From: Vineibacter terrae
GTDB lineage: Bacteria; Pseudomonadota; Alphaproteobacteria; Reyranellales; Reyranellaceae
Direction: 5' to 3'
Length of the DNA: 64,000 bases
Assembly: GCF_008039615.1 (NCBI RefSeq)
Contig: NZ_VDUZ01000003.1
Location: 1-64,000 of the forward strand
In this document: positions 23,935 to 32,359 of the stretch, one piece after another
How positions within the stretch are numbered: the stretch's first letter is position 1
Layout of the letters: each line of letters opens with the position of its first letter
Position numbers and translations under genes: made by a program
The notes under the pieces: model-generated
Seen by the model: only the letters and a program-made list of their open reading frames with translations
The model's database searches: none
What the model was told of the DNA's origin: nothing

Positions 23935-25449
23935 ATGCCTGACGCCTTTCCCTTCCATTTTCTGCGGCCATGGTGGCTGATCGCGCTGCTGCCGGCGATC
24001 GCCATGCTGGTGCAGATCCTGCGGCGGGACCGTGCCGAAGCCCAATGGCGCGGCGCGATCGAGCCGCACCTGTTGAAGCACCTTGTCGTGCGCCCTCAAG
24101 GGCTGGGACTCGTCCGCCCGGCGCACCTCGTGGCGGCGGCGCTGGTGATCGGAACCATCGCGCTGGCCGGGCCGAGCTGGCGCCGCGAGCTGCCGCCTTT
24201 CGTGGAAGACAAGGCGCCGCTGATGATCGCGCTCGACGTCTCCGCGTCGATGGGCGGCACGGACGTGGCCCCCTCGCGCCTGGAACGCGCCAAGCAGAAG
24301 ATCCGCGATCTGCTCGGTGCGCGTGCCGGCGCACGCACCGGCCTGGTCGCCTATGCCGGCAGCGCCCATCTGGTGATGCCGCTGACGGACGACAGGGCGG
24401 TGATCGAGCCGTTCCTGATGGCGCTGGCACCGGGGCTCATGCCCGTGCAGGGCAAGAAGGCCGTGGCGGCGCTGACGCTCGCGGCCGGCGCCCTGGCGCC
24501 GGAGCCGGTCGCTGGCACCATCCTCCTGGTCGCCGACGATGTCGTCGGCGCCGACGCGGCCGCGGTGCAGCAGGCGGCCGGCCGCAACGGCGTGGTGATC
24601 CTGCGGGTGATGCAGCCCGGCGCGGCAGGCCAGATGGATTCGAGCCTGCGATCACAATCCGTGGCGGTCACCGTGGATGACGATGATATTCATACGCTGG
24701 AGGGCCGCATCGAGACCCACTACCAGGCGGCCCAGGCCGAGCAGGTCGGCGCGCGCTGGCGCGACGAGGGCTACTGGCTGGTGCTGCCGGTGGCGTTGCT
24801 GGGGCTGTTCTGGTTCCGCCGCGGTTCCACCGTGCCGTGGGTGCTGCTGGTTGCGTTCGCGCTGGCGCCGGCCCCGCCGGCGCGCGCCCAGGAGCAGGCG
24901 GCGCCGAAGTTCCTGGACCTGTGGCTGACGCTGGACCAGCAGGGGCGCTTGGCGTTCGACCGTGGCGACAACGCGGCGGCTGCCAAGTTGTTTACCGATC
25001 CGATGTGGCGCGGCATCGCGGCTTATCGCGCGTTCGATTATCTGGCGGCAGCCGAGGCGTTCCGGAAGATCGACACGGTCGAGGGGCACTTCGCGCTGGG
25101 CAATGCGGAGGCGCATAACCACGCCTGGGAGAAGGCGATCAAGGCCTATGAGGAGGTGCTGGCGGCGCAGCCCGGCCATGCCGCGGCCAAGCAGAACCTC
25201 GCGATTGTGCGCGCCGCGCTCGAGGCGGCCGAGGCCAAGCGGCGCAAGGAGGAGAAGGGTGAGCAGCCGCCGGACATGAAGGCCGACGAGACGAAGGTCG
25301 ATCCCAAGCAGAAGGGCGGCAAGCGGGTCGAGGTGCAGCCCCAGGACGTCACCACGGAGGGCGCCGCCGAGGCGTGGATGCGCGCCGTGCAGACCTCGCC
25401 GGCCGACTTCCTGAAGCTGAAGTTCGCCATCCAGGCCGCGAAGCCATGA
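23935..25449 (+). CDS. BatB-BatC fusion: von Willebrand A plus TPR protein
   Basis: A 504-residue protein joining two Bat proteins that are often separate. Residues 1-310 are BatB-like: N-terminal membrane segments (about 12-28 and 64-79), a von Willebrand A domain with DVSASM at 101-106, and a membrane segment near YWLVLPVALLGLFWF. A second hydrophobic stretch ending PARAQ follows. From about 330 to 430 come TPR-like helices (FDRGDNAAAAKLF, YLAAAEAF, WEKAIKAYEEVLAAQPGHAAA), and then a lysine/glutamate-rich tail typical of BatC. The ATG at 23935 begins the conserved part; frame upstream reads repeat C. Confidence 0.9.
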   Translation: MPDAFPFHFLRPWWLIALLPAIAMLVQILRRDRAEAQWRGAIEPHLLKHLVVRPQGLGLVRPAHLVAAALVIGTIALAGPSWRRELPPFVEDKAPLMIALDVSASMGGTDVAPSRLERAKQKIRDLLGARAGARTGLVAYAGSAHLVMPLTDDRAVIEPFLMALAPGLMPVQGKKAVAALTLAAGALAPEPVAGTILLVADDVVGADAAAVQQAAGRNGVVILRVMQPGAAGQMDSSLRSQSVAVTVDDDDIHTLEGRIETHYQAAQAEQVGARWRDEGYWLVLPVALLGLFWFRRGSTVPWVLLVAFALAPAPPARAQEQAAPKFLDLWLTLDQQGRLAFDRGDNAAAAKLFTDPMWRGIAAYRAFDYLAAAEAFRKIDTVEGHFALGNAEAHNHAWEKAIKAYEEVLAAQPGHAAAKQNLAIVRAALEAAEAKRRKEEKGEQPPDMKADETKVDPKQKGGKRVEVQPQDVTTEGAAEAWMRAVQTSPADFLKLKFAIQAAKP

Positions 25450-25464
25450 TGAGGGTGTTCATTC

Positions 25465-25567
25465 TTTCGGACCGCGGGCGTCCACGCCCGCAATCGCCCG
25501 GAGCGAAGCGGAGGGCGACATGGTCGGCGCTTCGCGCCGATGCGGGCGTGGACGCCCGCGGTCCAAA
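25465..25567. repeat. Family-B palindromic repeat, copy 3
   Basis: Arms TTTCGGACCGCGGGCGTCCACGC-like, at 25465 and its complement near 25545-25567, with an internal GCGAAGCG/CGCTTCGCG stem. It starts 15 bp after the BatB-BatC stop. Confidence 0.85.
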
Positions 25568-25876
25568 GAAAAATGGTTCGCCTCGTTTCGTACTCTTGCA
25601 ACCATTCAGAACGCCTTATATACCGGCCAGAGCAACACCACGCATACCCGCCGCCGGGGTTTCGGGCGTTCCGCTGGCCCGGCCGTCACAGGGCAAGCCG
25701 CCGCCGGGCTGCTGTCTCGGGCGCTGTCGCCGGTTGCCGACGTCAGGCAGCACCACGCTCCACACGCAACCGTGGTGGTGCCCATGAGCATGCCCGTGAT
25801 CAATATCGACGCGAGTTTTTGTCAGTTTCTGTCAATCTCCGCTCTCGATTCGGTCTGGAGCAAGTATTTGAAATCA
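25568..25876. other. Intergenic region before BatD
   Basis: About 310 bp with no convincing gene on either strand. The last 80 bases are distinctly A+T-rich (GTTTTTGTCAGTTTCTGTC and similar) and lead into the first codons of BatD, which are also A+T-rich. TTGCAA and TATATA boxes near 25595-25625 are 15 bp apart, a weak promoter candidate. The break suggests that BatD may have its own transcript. Confidence 0.4.
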
Positions 25877-27313
25877 ATGAGGAAAATAGTTTCTGTGCTT
25901 TTTGTCATTCTTGTCACGGCCTTCGGTGCGCCATCTTGCGTGATCACCGCCTGGCTGTTGTGCTGCGCAACAGCCGCGGCGCAGCCGGCGGCGGGACCCG
26001 AGCCGATCCTGCGCGTGACGCTCGAGCCCAAGCGTGTCGTGGTCGGCCAGCCGGTGACGCTGCGCATCGAGCTGATGGCGCCCAACTACTTCACCGCGCC
26101 ACCCGAGTTCCCCGACATCCAGGTGCGCAATGCCGTCAGCCGGCCTCTGGGGAACATCAATCTTTCCGAGCAGAAGGACGGTGCCACCTATGCCGGCATC
26201 CGGCACGAGATCGCCATCCATCCGCAGGAGGCGGGGCGCTACGCGATCGCGCCGGACAGCATCGCCTTCACCTACGCCGCCGAGCCGCCGGCCGGGCGGC
26301 AGGGCAAGGTGACGCTGCCCGCCCTGGCCTTCGAGGCATTCATCCCGGCGGCTGCGCAGTCGCTCGATCCGTTCATCGCCGCAAACGGCCTCGCGGTGCG
26401 TCAGGCCGTCGACCCGCCATCCGGCGACAGGAAGGTGGGCGATGCCGTGACCCGCACGATCACGATCGAGGTCCAGGGCCTGCCGGCAATGGTCCTGCCG
26501 CCGCCGTCGTTCCCGGCGGCCGACGGGCTGGCCGTCTACCCGGATCAGCCGACGCTGCAGGACCACACCGACCAGCGCTCGGGCGTCCTGACCGGCACGC
26601 GCGTCGATCGCGCCAGCTACATCCTGCAGAAGCCGGGCGACTACGCCTTGCCCGCGATCGAGATCGCGTGGTGGAACCTGGCCGAGCAGAAGGTCGAGCG
26701 TGTGCGGGTCGATGCGGTCACGCTGCATGTCCTGGCAAATCCGACCCTGCCGGGCAGCGCGCAAGGCGGTCGCTCCGTCGCCATGTCATGGCGTGCCTGG
26801 GTGAGCACGATCCTGGCGCACTGGCCCTGGATCGTGCTCGTCGCGGCGATCCTGGCTGGACTGGGATGGATCGCGCCTCGCGCGGCGGCATACGGCAAGC
26901 GGTGGCATGCCGGCCGGCAGGCCGCCTATCTGCAGTCCGAAGCCTGGTCGTTCGCACGCTTCAGGCAGATCGCGCGCCGCGGCGACGCGCGCGCGACCTA
27001 TTTCGCGCTGGAAGGCTGGCTGGCGCGGTTCGGGCCGGTGGCGCCAGGCCATACCATCGCCGCCTTGGGGGCGGCCGTGCAGGATCCGATGCTCGACCGG
27101 GAGCTGGCGCTGATCGAGGCCCGGCTGTTCAGTGCCGACGCCGACACGGGCGTCTGGTCACCGGCATCGTTGCTGCGCCGCGTCACGATGGCGCGCCGGC
27201 GGCTGCGTGGCCGGGATGCACGGAGCAGGCGTAGGATGCCGTCACTGGCTGCCACCCTCAATCCGGGTGCATCCGGCGCCGCGCTGCGCGCGCTGCGTCC
27301 GGTCGCCCGTTGA
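25877..27313 (+). CDS. BatD-like protein
   Basis: A 478-residue BatD-family protein. A signal peptide (MRKIVSVLFVILV to about residue 37) is followed by periplasmic beta-sandwich domains with the family start LEPKRVVVGQPVTLRIEL, and a membrane segment near ILAHWPWIVLVAAILAGLGW (about 315-335). The cytosolic tail has the helical YFALEGWLARFG region. BatD is the exported partner of the MoxR/BatA/BatB system. I chose ATG 25877 because it starts the signal peptide; the frame open to 25520 reads repeat B. It is separated from BatB-BatC by 427 bp, unlike the overlapped genes before it. PPK2 follows after 16 bp. Confidence 0.87.
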   Translation: MRKIVSVLFVILVTAFGAPSCVITAWLLCCATAAAQPAAGPEPILRVTLEPKRVVVGQPVTLRIELMAPNYFTAPPEFPDIQVRNAVSRPLGNINLSEQKDGATYAGIRHEIAIHPQEAGRYAIAPDSIAFTYAAEPPAGRQGKVTLPALAFEAFIPAAAQSLDPFIAANGLAVRQAVDPPSGDRKVGDAVTRTITIEVQGLPAMVLPPPSFPAADGLAVYPDQPTLQDHTDQRSGVLTGTRVDRASYILQKPGDYALPAIEIAWWNLAEQKVERVRVDAVTLHVLANPTLPGSAQGGRSVAMSWRAWVSTILAHWPWIVLVAAILAGLGWIAPRAAAYGKRWHAGRQAAYLQSEAWSFARFRQIARRGDARATYFALEGWLARFGPVAPGHTIAALGAAVQDPMLDRELALIEARLFSADADTGVWSPASLLRRVTMARRRLRGRDARSRRRMPSLAATLNPGASGAALRALRPVAR

Positions 27314-27329
27314 ACGCGCAGGATCCGCT

Positions 27330-28220
27330 ATGAATCTCGCCGAGTTCGTCCGGCGCTTCCGTGTCGCTGACCCGCAACATTTCCGGCTCGCCGACCGCGA
27401 TCCCGGCGACACCAGCGGGCTCGACATCAACAAGAAGGAAGGCAAGGACCTGCTGGAGGAGGGCATCAAGCGCCTCGCCGACCTGCAGGAGCGGCTGTAT
27501 GCGCAGCAGCGCCATGCGGTGCTGGCGATCTTCCAGGCCATGGATGCCGCAGGCAAGGACAGCGCCATCAAGCACGTGATGTCGGGCGTCAATCCGCAAG
27601 GCTGCGACGTCCATTCCTTCAAGGCCCCGACCGAAGAGGAGCTGCGCCATGACTTCCTGTGGCGCACCACGCTGCGGCTGCCCGACCGCGGCCGCATCGG
27701 CATCTTCAACCGCTCCTACTACGAGGAGGTGCTGGTCGTGCGCGTCCATCCCGAGATGCTGGCGCGGCAGCGGCTGCCCGGCAACCCGGCGGGCGAGGAG
27801 GCCTTGTGGCAGGAACGGTTCGAGGACATCCGCGCCTTCGAGCGCCACCTCGCGCGTAGCGGCACGATCATCCTCAAGTTCCATCTGCAGCTGTCGCGCA
27901 AGGAGCAGAAGAAGCGCTTTCTCGAGCGCATCGACACGCCGTCCAAGAACTGGAAGTTCTCCATGGGCGACATCGCCGAGCGCAAGCTGTGGGATGCGTA
28001 CATGGCCGCCTACGAGGACATGATCCGCAACACCAGCACGCCGGAGGCGCCCTGGTATGTCGTGCCGGCCGATGCGAAGTGGTTCACGCGCCTGATCGTC
28101 GCTGGCGCGCTGGTCGAGGCGCTGGAGCGGCTGGGTCCGGCATATCCCACGCTCGATGACGCCGCGCGCGGTCAGCTGGCCAAGGCGCGCGAGGAGCTGC
28201 TGAAGGAAGACGAAGCGTGA
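27330..28220 (+). CDS. ppk2: Polyphosphate kinase 2, class III-type
   Basis: A 296-residue PPK2 enzyme, which phosphorylates nucleotides with polyphosphate. Walker A is MDAAGKDS at 71-78, followed by the class III-like IKHVMSGVNPQGC; Walker B lies in RIGIFNRSYYEEVLVVRVHPE. The lid region includes FLERIDTPSKNWKFS. Class III members act on both AMP and ADP, so this one may make ATP from AMP; that is inferred from the Walker A neighbourhood. GCAGGA precedes the ATG. It is 16 bp behind BatD, suggesting co-transcription and perhaps energy supply for the ATP-driven MoxR system under stress. Confidence 0.92.
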   Translation: MNLAEFVRRFRVADPQHFRLADRDPGDTSGLDINKKEGKDLLEEGIKRLADLQERLYAQQRHAVLAIFQAMDAAGKDSAIKHVMSGVNPQGCDVHSFKAPTEEELRHDFLWRTTLRLPDRGRIGIFNRSYYEEVLVVRVHPEMLARQRLPGNPAGEEALWQERFEDIRAFERHLARSGTIILKFHLQLSRKEQKKRFLERIDTPSKNWKFSMGDIAERKLWDAYMAAYEDMIRNTSTPEAPWYVVPADAKWFTRLIVAGALVEALERLGPAYPTLDDAARGQLAKAREELLKEDEA

Positions 28221-28242
28221 AGCCTTCTCTCCGCTGAAAGCG

Positions 28243-28379
28243 CAGGGCATTCACATATGCCCCTGCCGTCATCCCGAGCGTAGCGAGGGATCTCCCGTGA
28301 ATTGCGCACCGCGCGCCTTGCCGCAGGAGATCCCTCGCTGACGCTCGGGATGACAGAGAGGTCATTTGCGAATGCCCTG
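28243..28379. repeat. Family-A palindromic repeat, copy 5 (long form)
   Basis: Long-form element of 137 bp with outer arms CAGGGCATTCACATATG and CATTTGCGAATGCCCTG, one or two substitutions each, around an intact core. It follows ppk2 and ends 39 bp before the antiporter start. Confidence 0.88.
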
Positions 28380-28417
28380 GCGGAAAGCGGGGCAGACTTC
28401 AATGGGGGACCACGGTC

Positions 28418-29683
28418 ATGGACATCATTCCTGCCGCCGGCCTGGACCTGCCGCCGCTGACGCGGTTCGTGGTGATCACCTTCGTCCTTCTGTTCCTGCC
28501 GCGCGTGACGGAGCGGCTGCGAATCCCGGGTGTCGTGGCCTTCATCATCGCCGGCGTTCTGGTCGGTCCGCACGGGCTGGGCGTGATGCCGCGCCATGCC
28601 GAGGCGGCGAACTTCATCGCCGAGCTGGGCAAGCTGCTCCTGATGTTCTTCGTCGGGCTGGAGATCGACCTGCAGCAGTTCAAGGCCGCGCGCCGCCGCT
28701 CGCTGGCCTTCGGCCTTACGACCTTCGCCCTGCCCATGGCGGCCGGCATGGCTGTTGGCTTCGCCTTCGGCTATGGCGCGATCTCGGCGATCCTGATCGG
28801 CTCGCTCATGGCATCGCATACGCTGGTCGCCTACCCGATCATCCAGAAGGCAGGGCTGGTGTCGCGTCCGTCGGTCACCATCACCGTGGGCGCCACGATC
28901 CTCACCGACATGTTGTCGCTGCTGGTGCTGGCCGTCTGTCTCACCACGCACCAGACCGGCTTCGACATTGCGGCGCTCGCCCTTCAGCTCGGCGAGCTGG
29001 CGGCGTTGATCGCCATCGCCGTGGTCGGCCTCGGCTACGCCGGCAAGTGGCTGTTCGATCGTTTCGGCAATACGGAAAACGGTGCCTTCACCCTCATGCT
29101 GCTCATTGTCGCGGCGATGTCCTCGATCGCCGAGCTGATGAAGCTCGAAGGCATCCTGGGGGCTTTCCTGGCCGGCCTCGCGGTCAATGCGGTCGTGCGC
29201 AAATCGCCGGCCAAGGAGAAGCTGGAGTTCCTCGGCGATGCCTTCTTCATCCCGGCCTTCTTCCTGGTGACCGGCTTCCTTATCGATCTGAAGGTGTTCG
29301 TCGCCACCATCCTGGACAACGCGCCGCTGGTGCTCGCGGTCGTGCTGGGCCTGCTGGCCAGCAAGTGGCTGGCGGCGCAGATCGTGGGTTGGCGCTGGGG
29401 CTTCTCGACGATCGACCGCGGCCTGATGGGGTCGCTCACCATGCCGCAGGTGGCGGCCACGCTGGCGGCGGCGCTGGTCGGCTACCAGGCCGTCAATGAA
29501 GCCGGCGTGCGGCTGATCGACGAGCGCATGCTGAACACGATCCTCGTGCTGGTCGTGGTCAGCTCGGTCCTGGGGCCGATCCTGACCGAGCGCTTCGTGC
29601 GCATGCTGCCGGGCGGGAAGGACGCAGCCGCCGGACCACCCCCGCGAGCCGTCCCGGCAAGCGCCGATGGAAGGCCTTCATGA
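28418..29683 (+). CDS. CPA2-family cation:proton antiporter
   Basis: A 421-residue inner-membrane protein with about 12-13 membrane segments of the Na+/H+ exchanger (CPA2, KefB-like) fold. Family marks include RIPGVVAFIIAGVLVGPHGLG near 34-54, ELGKLLLMFFVGLEID near 67-83 and GAFLAGLAVN near 251-260. It lacks the C-terminal RCK/TrkA-N domain of full KefB proteins, ending shortly after the last segment, so it is the short form. Transported ion (Na+ or K+) cannot be read directly. The ATG follows a GGGGGAC site. It stands alone between repeat A and motif copy i. Confidence 0.9.
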   Translation: MDIIPAAGLDLPPLTRFVVITFVLLFLPRVTERLRIPGVVAFIIAGVLVGPHGLGVMPRHAEAANFIAELGKLLLMFFVGLEIDLQQFKAARRRSLAFGLTTFALPMAAGMAVGFAFGYGAISAILIGSLMASHTLVAYPIIQKAGLVSRPSVTITVGATILTDMLSLLVLAVCLTTHQTGFDIAALALQLGELAALIAIAVVGLGYAGKWLFDRFGNTENGAFTLMLLIVAAMSSIAELMKLEGILGAFLAGLAVNAVVRKSPAKEKLEFLGDAFFIPAFFLVTGFLIDLKVFVATILDNAPLVLAVVLGLLASKWLAAQIVGWRWGFSTIDRGLMGSLTMPQVAATLAAALVGYQAVNEAGVRLIDERMLNTILVLVVVSSVLGPILTERFVRMLPGGKDAAAGPPPRAVPASADGRPS

Positions 29684-29735
29684 TAGCGCCCTGTTGGAAT
29701 GCCTCCCCGGTCGCCACCCAGGTTCAGGATGGACG

Positions 29736-29752
29736 GTTCGGTTTTCGGATAG
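29736..29752 (+). promoter_or_regulatory. Conserved 17-bp motif, copy i
   Basis: Plus-strand GTTCGGTTTTCGGATAG, 52 bp before the ATG of the SphA-like outer-membrane protein. It is the most distant copy seen, and none was noticed after 30 kb. Confidence 0.7.
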
Positions 29753-29804
29753 TCGTGCCGCTGCCGCAGCCGTGAAGATGGAGGCTGTATCCCGTGGGAG
29801 CCTT

Positions 29805-30833
29805 ATGAAGAATCAGCGTTTTGACAGGTCGTCCAGCCATGCCGGCAGTCCGCGGCGGCGCCTGGGCTTCACCCGGATCCGTCGGCTGGCCGCCGCGGCG
29901 GTGGCGGCTATTGCGATGTCCGGCGGCGCACAGGCGGCCGAGAACGGCGCCGGGTTCTATCTGCTGGGGAACAAGGGGCCGGGCGCGGGTGTGCTGCCGC
30001 CGCCCGGCGTGTTCTTCCAGAACGACTTCTACTTCTACGACGGCCATTTCGGCGGCTCCAAGGGCCTGCCCTTGAACGGGAATATCGTCGCCGGCGTCAA
30101 GGCGCAGCTCTACGGCGATTTCCTGACGTTCCTTGCCGTGGCGCCATGGGACGTCGCCGGCGGCAATCTCGGCTTCACCATCGTGATCCCGGTCGGCGGC
30201 CCCAGCATCACGGCGCTGGCGTCTGTCGTCGGACCGCGCGGCAACGAGTTCAGCCGGTCGGTCTCCGACAGCACCTTCACGATCGGCGATCTGGTCTTCG
30301 GGCCGATGCTGGGCTGGCATGCCGGCAAGTTCCACTGGAATGTCACCGCCCTCGTCAACACGCCGACCGGCGACTACCATCCCGGCCAGCTGGCCAACGT
30401 CGCGTTCCACCACTGGGGCGCCGACTTCACGGGCTCGCTCACATGGCTGGACCCCGAGCTCGGCCTCGACCTGTCGATGGCGATCGGCGTCACGGTGAAC
30501 GGCAAGAACCCGGTGACGAACTACAAGACCGGCACCGAGTTCCATCTCGAGTGGTCAGTCTCGAAGAACATCGGCAAGCAGTTCTCGGTCGGCCTGCTGG
30601 GCTACCATTACCAGCAGCTCTCCAACGACAGCGGCTCAGGCGCGCGCCTGGGCGGCTTCAAGGGAAGGGTGACGGCGGTGGGCGCCACCATGGCCTACAA
30701 CATGCTGATCGCCAGCCACCCGGTCTCGGCCCGGATCAAGTTCTTCAGTGAGTTCAACACCCAGAACCGTCCCGAAGGGCAGGCCGTGTTCCTGACCCTG
30801 TCCACCCCGATCACGATGTTCGGCGCCGAATAG
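29805..30833 (+). CDS. SphA/MetA-type outer-membrane protein
   Basis: A 342-residue secreted protein with a long, arginine-rich signal peptide ending near AQAAE. The mature part alternates amphipathic strands (FLTFLAVAPWDVAGGNLGFTIVIP, FHWNVTALVNTPTGDYH, WSVSKNIGKQFSVGLLGYHYQQL) and resembles the COG4313 group annotated as SphA or phenol-degradation meta-pathway protein, likely an outer-membrane barrel for uptake of hydrophobic compounds. The ATG at 29805 follows GGGAG; an in-frame ATG at 29778 also has a GATGGAG context but is weaker. Transport substrate is unknown. It is controlled, like the sulfatases, behind the conserved motif. Confidence 0.78.
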   Translation: MKNQRFDRSSSHAGSPRRRLGFTRIRRLAAAAVAAIAMSGGAQAAENGAGFYLLGNKGPGAGVLPPPGVFFQNDFYFYDGHFGGSKGLPLNGNIVAGVKAQLYGDFLTFLAVAPWDVAGGNLGFTIVIPVGGPSITALASVVGPRGNEFSRSVSDSTFTIGDLVFGPMLGWHAGKFHWNVTALVNTPTGDYHPGQLANVAFHHWGADFTGSLTWLDPELGLDLSMAIGVTVNGKNPVTNYKTGTEFHLEWSVSKNIGKQFSVGLLGYHYQQLSNDSGSGARLGGFKGRVTAVGATMAYNMLIASHPVSARIKFFSEFNTQNRPEGQAVFLTLSTPITMFGAE

Positions 30834-31030
30834 GTGACCGCGCATATCTATCCACCAATGAATAACCCTGCCGTAAACTTGTATTATCTTTCTATAGCTG
30901 GAGCCGGCTAGAAATTGGCACTTCGGTGCATCTGAGAGGCTCGGGAAGGATGCGGGAGGAAACGACAGCGGTCGTCGGCTTCGAGTCGGCGAGGGCGCCG
31001 ACGGCTGAGCTGGGCCGGAGCAGCGTGACC

Positions 31031-31429
31031 ATGCAGACACCTTCAGATACGATCTCCTTGTTCTTCCAGCATCTCGACGCTGCCGAGTTCGAGAAGCTGG
31101 CGGCGCTGATGGCCGCCGACGGCGTGTGGCACCGCCAGGGCAAGGCCCTCGAGGGGCCTGACATGGTGCGGCAGGCGATGCGGGAGCGCCCCAAGGATCT
31201 CTCGACGTGCCATATCGTGAGCAACCTGGTGGTCGATGCCGCCGACGCCGACCATGCCGAGGTGAGCTTCTACAACACGGTGTTCGCTCATACGGGCGAA
31301 GCAGGCGAGGGACCGGCGCCGCTGGATGTGCCGATGGCCATCTATCGGTTCGAGACCAGCCTGGTGCGCGTTGACGGCAGCTGGCGCTTCGCCAAGATGG
31401 CCGGTCGTCCGATGTTCCGCCGGCGGTGA
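31031..31429 (+). CDS. SnoaL/NTF2-like domain protein
   Basis: A 132-residue protein of the nuclear transport factor 2-like (SnoaL/DUF4440) fold: an N-terminal helix pair (TISLFFQHLDAAEFEKLAALMA), ADGVWHRQGKALEGPDMVRQAM and the final curved sheet MAIYRFETSLVRVDGSWRFAKM. Members of this fold are isomerases, hydratases or ligand-binding subunits, so the reaction cannot be told. GGAG lies 10 bases before ATG 31031. The FAH-family hydrolase follows after 4 bp, implying one catabolic operon. Upstream (30834-31030) lies an A+T-rich stretch with TTGTAT and TATCTT-like boxes that may be its promoter. Confidence 0.8.
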   Translation: MQTPSDTISLFFQHLDAAEFEKLAALMAADGVWHRQGKALEGPDMVRQAMRERPKDLSTCHIVSNLVVDAADADHAEVSFYNTVFAHTGEAGEGPAPLDVPMAIYRFETSLVRVDGSWRFAKMAGRPMFRRR

Positions 31430-31433
31430 GATC

Positions 31434-32276
31434 ATGAAGCTTGTCAGCTATTCGGCCGCGGGCCGCGCATCCTTCGGGCTGGTGCAGGGCGACGGCATCG
31501 TCGATGTCGGTCGGCGCCTGGGCGAGCGCTATCCCACGCTGCGGGCTGCCGTGGCGCAGGCGCTGCCGCAGCTGCGCGACCTGGAGGGCAGCGCTGCCGA
31601 TATCGCGCTGGCCGACGCCACGCTGCTGCCGCCGATCACCGATCCCGACAAGATCATCTGCGTCGGCCTCAACTACCGCAAGCATGCCGCGGAGGCGGGA
31701 CTCAAGGTGCCGGAGCAGCCCAGCCTGTTCCTGCGGCTTGCCAACACCATGGTGCCGCATGGCGGCGGCATGGTGTGCCCGCGCATCTCGACGGCGTTCG
31801 ACTTCGAGGGTGAGCTGGCGCTGGTGATCGGCAAGCCCGGCCGCCACATCGCCGCCGCCGACGCGATGCAGCACGTGCTGGGCTATACGTGCTTCAACGA
31901 CGGCTCGGTGCGCGACATCCAGCTCAAGCACTCCGTCACGGCGGGGAAGAACTTCGTCGCCACCGGCGGCATCGGCCCGTGGATCGTGACCCGCGACGAG
32001 GTGCCGGATGTCGGCGATCTGACGCTGACGACGAGGCTGAACGGGCAGGAGGTCCAGCACGGGCGCCTGGACGACCTCATCTTCGATGTGCCGGCGCTCA
32101 TCGCGTATGTGTCCGCCTTCACGCCGCTCGTCGCCGGCGACGTCATCTCGACCGGCACGCCCGAAGGCGTCGGCTTCGCGCGCAAGCCGCCACTTTTCAT
32201 GAAGCCGGGCGACGCCATCGAGGTCGAGATCTCGCGCATCGGCGTGCTGAAGAACGAGATCGTGGCGGAGCGCTGA
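31434..32276 (+). CDS. Fumarylacetoacetate hydrolase family protein
   Basis: A 280-residue FAH-fold hydrolase or decarboxylase acting on beta-keto acids. The N-terminal domain is of FAA_hydro_N type; the catalytic domain begins with IICVGLNYRKHAAEAG. Metal ligands are in FDFEGELALVIG (two glutamates) and CFNDGSVRDIQ (aspartate), and STGTPEGVGFAR is the usual C-terminal loop. Such enzymes open fumarylpyruvate, acylpyruvates or 2-hydroxyhepta-dienedioates in aromatic catabolism. It starts 4 bp after the SnoaL-like gene and 83 bp before an NMT1/SsuA-type importer, so it probably works on the imported compound. Confidence 0.92.
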   Translation: MKLVSYSAAGRASFGLVQGDGIVDVGRRLGERYPTLRAAVAQALPQLRDLEGSAADIALADATLLPPITDPDKIICVGLNYRKHAAEAGLKVPEQPSLFLRLANTMVPHGGGMVCPRISTAFDFEGELALVIGKPGRHIAAADAMQHVLGYTCFNDGSVRDIQLKHSVTAGKNFVATGGIGPWIVTRDEVPDVGDLTLTTRLNGQEVQHGRLDDLIFDVPALIAYVSAFTPLVAGDVISTGTPEGVGFARKPPLFMKPGDAIEVEISRIGVLKNEIVAER

Positions 32277-32359
32277 CTGCCCGGTGCGCGCCAGTGCGTG
32301 GCGCGCACCCTGCGCAAGTCATCCACTGCACAAATCATCCATTGCAACGGGAGGATGGG

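Noticed and set aside
25606-25803. A 65-codon minus-strand frame before BatD
   Set aside because: No ribosome site, no recognisable domain and composition typical of non-coding DNA here.
25520-25876. N-terminal extension of BatD
   Set aside because: It reads repeat B and an A+T-rich intergenic stretch, and a good signal peptide begins at 25877.
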